Assembly: GCA_034430895.1 (NCBI GenBank)
Contig: DAOUDW010000043.1
Span: forward strand, 1 to 45,830
Reading direction: 5' to 3'
DNA from: WVZH01 sp034430895
GTDB taxonomy: Bacteria; Chloroflexota; Anaerolineae; Anaerolineales; E44-bin32
DNA: 45,830 nucleotides
The translations under genes and the position numbers were made by a program. This document shows, one piece after another, positions 43,433-45,830 of this stretch; the first letter of the stretch is position 1; every line of letters starts with the position of its first letter. Below the pieces are notes generated by a model. That model searched no databases, had not been told where the DNA came from, and saw only the letters and a list, made by a program, of their open reading frames with translations.

Positions 43433-43955
43433 ATGACAGCGCGAGAACCGGATCAGCAAACGGAAGTCCTTCAAACGGAATACGCAGATTGCCAGGACGC
43501 GATTAAGGACCTGGATAAAAAGATATGGCTTTCTGCAGGAATCATCGCATTGGCCACGATCGGAGTGATTGCGCTTTCCATTTTATTATATTGATTGTGG
43601 CGAGATCTTTGTGGTCGGCTCCCTGATAACGGTTGGTGTCTTCCAGTGGTGGAAAAGGGTGTCACGCTGGTCGAGTGTCCGTGAGGTGAAGATCGAACGC
43701 ATGCTGCAGATCGAAGCAAACCTCGGTGTGAATGTCCAAACGGATGCCGCAGAGAAAATGGAGGGGAAAAATGATCGTGCCAGAGAATTTGAAAAATTGG
43801 TGGATCAACGTAGATCACCAAAAGATCGGCTAAGGCGTTTCCGTTGGGTATTTTGGTTAATACTGATCATTTGGGTGATTGTAATTGCAATTGGAATTGT
43901 ACAATTTTGTCTTTGGGGCCTGGTAATTGCGATTTTCGGTCTTCCATTATTGTAA
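43433..43955 (+). pseudogene. membrane protein broken by a frameshift
   Basis: ATG 43433 (with GGAGGGG before it) starts a 53-residue protein, MTAREPDQQTEVLQTEYADC, ending in a hydrophobic helix (IWLSAGIIALATIGVIALSILLY) and TGA at 43592. In the next frame the reading continues at once with GEIFVVGSLITVGVFQWWKR, a soluble charged middle and a strong final membrane segment (FWLILIIWVIVIAIGIVQF), to TAA 43955. Together they make one sensible protein of about 170 residues with three membrane helices; a one- or two-base indel near 43570-43600 separates them. Two overlapping genes are the alternative. No family recognised. Confidence 0.6.
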
Positions 43956-44236
43956 TTTGAAAAATTTCTACGCCTGACCATTCGGTATTTCTGATTTGAG
44001 ATACAGCCGGATTTGTCAAGAGAGGGTGTATCATCTGGATTGAGAGCGGGCTGCTTCCTGGAAGGACAACGGGATTTCTTTCCCGCGAAGTGCGCGGGAC
44101 CTTCGGCCACAAAGAATGAGGAATCTACGTCTTGCAGAAAACACAGGAGCTCCTACAGCGTAAAGTCGTTGAGCGACCGCAAACAAGTCCTCATCTACTG
44201 ATGAATCGAGGGCACTAAACCAAGGAGGACATTGAA

Positions 44237-45262
44237 ATGTCGAATAAAGGTGCCGGAGCTGAAGTCAAAGCACTCACAAATAAGGTCTTTGTTTGGGTAA
44301 TGGTGGCGGGGATCTTGACCAGTGTCATTCTTTTTTCCGCTGGTTACCTTCTAAAATTACCATTACCTTTCCAAGATGCTTTGAGGGAGTTGGGTGTAAT
44401 AGTCGTTGGTGTTGTCATTGTGAGTCTTATCCAAGTGAGGATTCTAGGAGATTTCTACCAAGAACAATCTCGCGAAGCGATTTCACCGGATCTTGAGAGC
44501 GTCGAAGGACGGCTGGTGGAAGAGTTCAGGCGGGTTATTCCGGAAGTCAAAACAGAGACTATTCAGGCAATAGATGATATTCGCGAGCGAGTATCTCAGG
44601 CGACAGATTTTATGCTGAATGGGATCGACGTGCTCAGCGGCGCCAAGACAGCTGGGATCGTGAATATCTTTCCCACCAGATATGAGAAGGTTTCTGGCAA
44701 ATCCGTCGTTGATGTAATTCAGAAGGATATTCAGGCTGAGAGCAGCCAGATAGGACTTATGGGCATTTCTCTAGGGGATTATTTCCTTGACAGAGGTGTC
44801 CTTCACAACAGCTTCATCAAGCTGCTGGAGACAAGCAGTAACAGTGCTTCAAAGCCCATGATCCGAGCTCTCCTCGTACATCCAAAATGTGAAACGCTGC
44901 GAGAGCGTGCGCGTTGGGAAGCAGGCACAGAATACTACCAGGAACCGGCGTTCTTCGACAGCACGACTTTCATAGAAACAGATGGTGCCGCGCGGATCGC
45001 CAAGAGACTATGTGAGAAGTACAGTGGAATACTTGAGGTTCGTCTGTACCGACAAGCGCCAACCTCCTTTGTGCTCTTGACGAGTAGATTCGCTTTCATC
45101 GAAGCCTATAACTATGCAGCCCGCGGCAGCAACGTGCCCGTTTTTCAGCTGCAAGCGGGGGTCTCGCTCTATCGACACTACGAGTCTCACTTCGAGCGTA
45201 TCTGGTGTGTATCCGCACCGATTGGCGAGTACAACCCCTTCACGACTACAGAGCAGACGTGA
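44237..45262 (+). CDS. two-TM protein with PLD-like C-terminal domain
   Basis: A 341-residue protein; AAGGAGG lies 9 bases before the ATG. Two membrane helices (residues 17-37 and 46-67, VFVWVMVAGILTSVILFSAG and LGVIVVGVVIVSLIQV) are followed by a helical linker and, from about residue 130, a soluble domain with QIGLMGISLGDYFLDRGVLH, PMIRALLVHPKCETLRERAR, EVRLYRQAPTSFVLLTSRFAFIE and the end HYESHFERIWCVSAP. This order resembles PLD-fold proteins without the HKD motif, found in uncharacterised membrane sensors or effectors. Membrane-effector-like build beside a defence cassette is suggestive only. Confidence 0.7.
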   Translation: MSNKGAGAEVKALTNKVFVWVMVAGILTSVILFSAGYLLKLPLPFQDALRELGVIVVGVVIVSLIQVRILGDFYQEQSREAISPDLESVEGRLVEEFRRVIPEVKTETIQAIDDIRERVSQATDFMLNGIDVLSGAKTAGIVNIFPTRYEKVSGKSVVDVIQKDIQAESSQIGLMGISLGDYFLDRGVLHNSFIKLLETSSNSASKPMIRALLVHPKCETLRERARWEAGTEYYQEPAFFDSTTFIETDGAARIAKRLCEKYSGILEVRLYRQAPTSFVLLTSRFAFIEAYNYAARGSNVPVFQLQAGVSLYRHYESHFERIWCVSAPIGEYNPFTTTEQT

Positions 45263-45469
45263 AAAGAGAGGCTGCACAGCACCACGAATTCGATGATATA
45301 CGAGATAAAAATCCGTCCCACTATTCGCTGCAGTGGTCTCGGCCAGTTCACGTTTTCGGTCGATAGTTTGTCTACCGGACGGCTGAATGCAAAGCCGTTA
45401 GATGCTATGGGGAATTGAAAATCCGGGCCGCTGCGTATAAGCTCCAATAAACTCCAAAGGGAGGGAGCG
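45263..45469 (+). ncRNA. candidate IS110 bridge RNA / left-end leader
   Basis: A 207-base stretch without a gene directly before an IS110-family transposase. It has potential RNA stems: ACGGCT and AGCCGT around GAATGCAA (45378-45397), and an outer pair CTAT/ATAG around 45321-45366 with CGGCC/GGTCG inside. In IS110-group elements the non-coding left end before the transposase encodes a structured bridge RNA with target- and donor-binding loops. Position and size fit; loops were not matched to target or donor DNA. The left boundary of the element is not visible to me. Confidence 0.5.
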
Positions 45470-45830
45470 ATGGATACAGCAGCGACCCGCAATACACAGT
45501 ATAGCGCATTCGATCCGGTTCTCTATCTAGCATTTGAGTTGAGTGAGGCTAACTGGAAGCTAGGCTTCACGATCGGAATTGGTCAGCGCCCTCGAGAAAG
45601 AAACATCAGGTCGTGTGACCTGGAAGCACTTGGAGAAGAAATAGGGCAAGCAAAGAAGCGTTTCGACCTGTCGGAAACGGCAAGGGTTGTAAGCTGCTAC
45701 GAAGCTGGGCGAGATGGATTCTGGCTTCACCGCTATCTAATCCAGGAAGGTATCGAGAATCTGATCGTCGACTCATCGAGCATCGAAGTCAATCGAAGGC
45801 AAAGGCGAGCCAAGACGGATAGGATGGATG
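45470..45830 (+). CDS. IS110-family transposase, N-terminal part (runs off window)
   Basis: ATG 45470 with GGGAGGGAG just before it; the frame stays open to the window end (120 codons). The start MDTAATRNTQYSAFDPVLYL is followed by AFELSEANWKLGF, RVVSCYEAGRDGFWLHRYL, NLIVDSSSIEVNRRQRRAK and TDRMD, the pattern of the RuvC-like (DEDD) N-terminal domain of IS110-group transposases; VCYEAGRDGFW and SIEVNRR-RAKTDR-D are strongly characteristic. The enzyme is a recombinase guided by a bridge RNA. The C-terminal serine domain lies beyond the window. Confidence 0.9.
   Translation, partial: MDTAATRNTQYSAFDPVLYLAFELSEANWKLGFTIGIGQRPRERNIRSCDLEALGEEIGQAKKRFDLSETARVVSCYEAGRDGFWLHRYLIQEGIENLIVDSSSIEVNRRQRRAKTDRMD

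Overview
The window looks like a chromosomal segment of a Chloroflexota-type bacterium, probably Anaerolineae or a relative. This is an inference from gene content: surface lipoproteins built from WD40-like or propeller repeats behind a Thr/Pro linker, a YibE/F protein, a very large membrane-anchored alpha-2-macroglobulin, a long-form (archaeal/fungal-like) aspartate-semialdehyde dehydrogenase, a threonine operon using a phosphoglycerate-mutase-like 'homoserine kinase', and very many REP-type hairpins. No rRNA or tRNA gene was seen.

Layout. 1-4603 is an AT-richer accessory block. It holds the start of an HsdS-like specificity protein (minus), a three-gene cassette of two PD-(D/E)XK-type nucleases and an unknown protein (745-3272), and a minus operon of small DUF7662-like, unknown and DUF7669-like proteins. 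4971-12324 holds two WD40-like lipoproteins, an intact IS3-family element (6721-7981) inserted into a dispersed repeat, a membrane protein with its winged-helix regulator under a palindromic operator, a RAYT transposase with its own REP hairpins, and a DUF6585-like membrane protein. 12850-19097 is a MacAB-like export operon (adaptor, ATPase, permease, small lipoprotein) ending in a response regulator and histidine kinase. 19154-23715 holds a decayed RAYT, a small TatA missed by length-limited gene finding, an HD phosphohydrolase, YibE/F and a propeller lipoprotein. 24219-30353 is the 2044-residue alpha-2-macroglobulin.

38555-30651 (minus) is a threonine operon: promoter, T-box leader, lysC, asd, a HAD-like protein of unknown role, an apgM/ThrB-like kinase candidate and thrC, followed by two DinB-like proteins and a SnoaL-like protein. 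The T-box has a candidate ACC specifier and a UGGA T-box motif, both fitting tRNA-Thr, so the whole set is probably induced when threonyl-tRNA is uncharged.

38556-42998 is a clearly AT-rich island with a tight three-gene operon: a NurA nuclease, a HerA-type hexameric ATPase and a DUF4338 (DruA-like) protein. This is the best candidate for a little-described anti-phage or genome-defence system. Downstream lie gene remnants, a two-TM protein with a PLD-like C-terminal domain, and the start of an IS110-family element whose 207-base 5' leader may encode a bridge RNA. Defence-related genes therefore sit at both ends of the window, with metabolic and export operons and repeats between.
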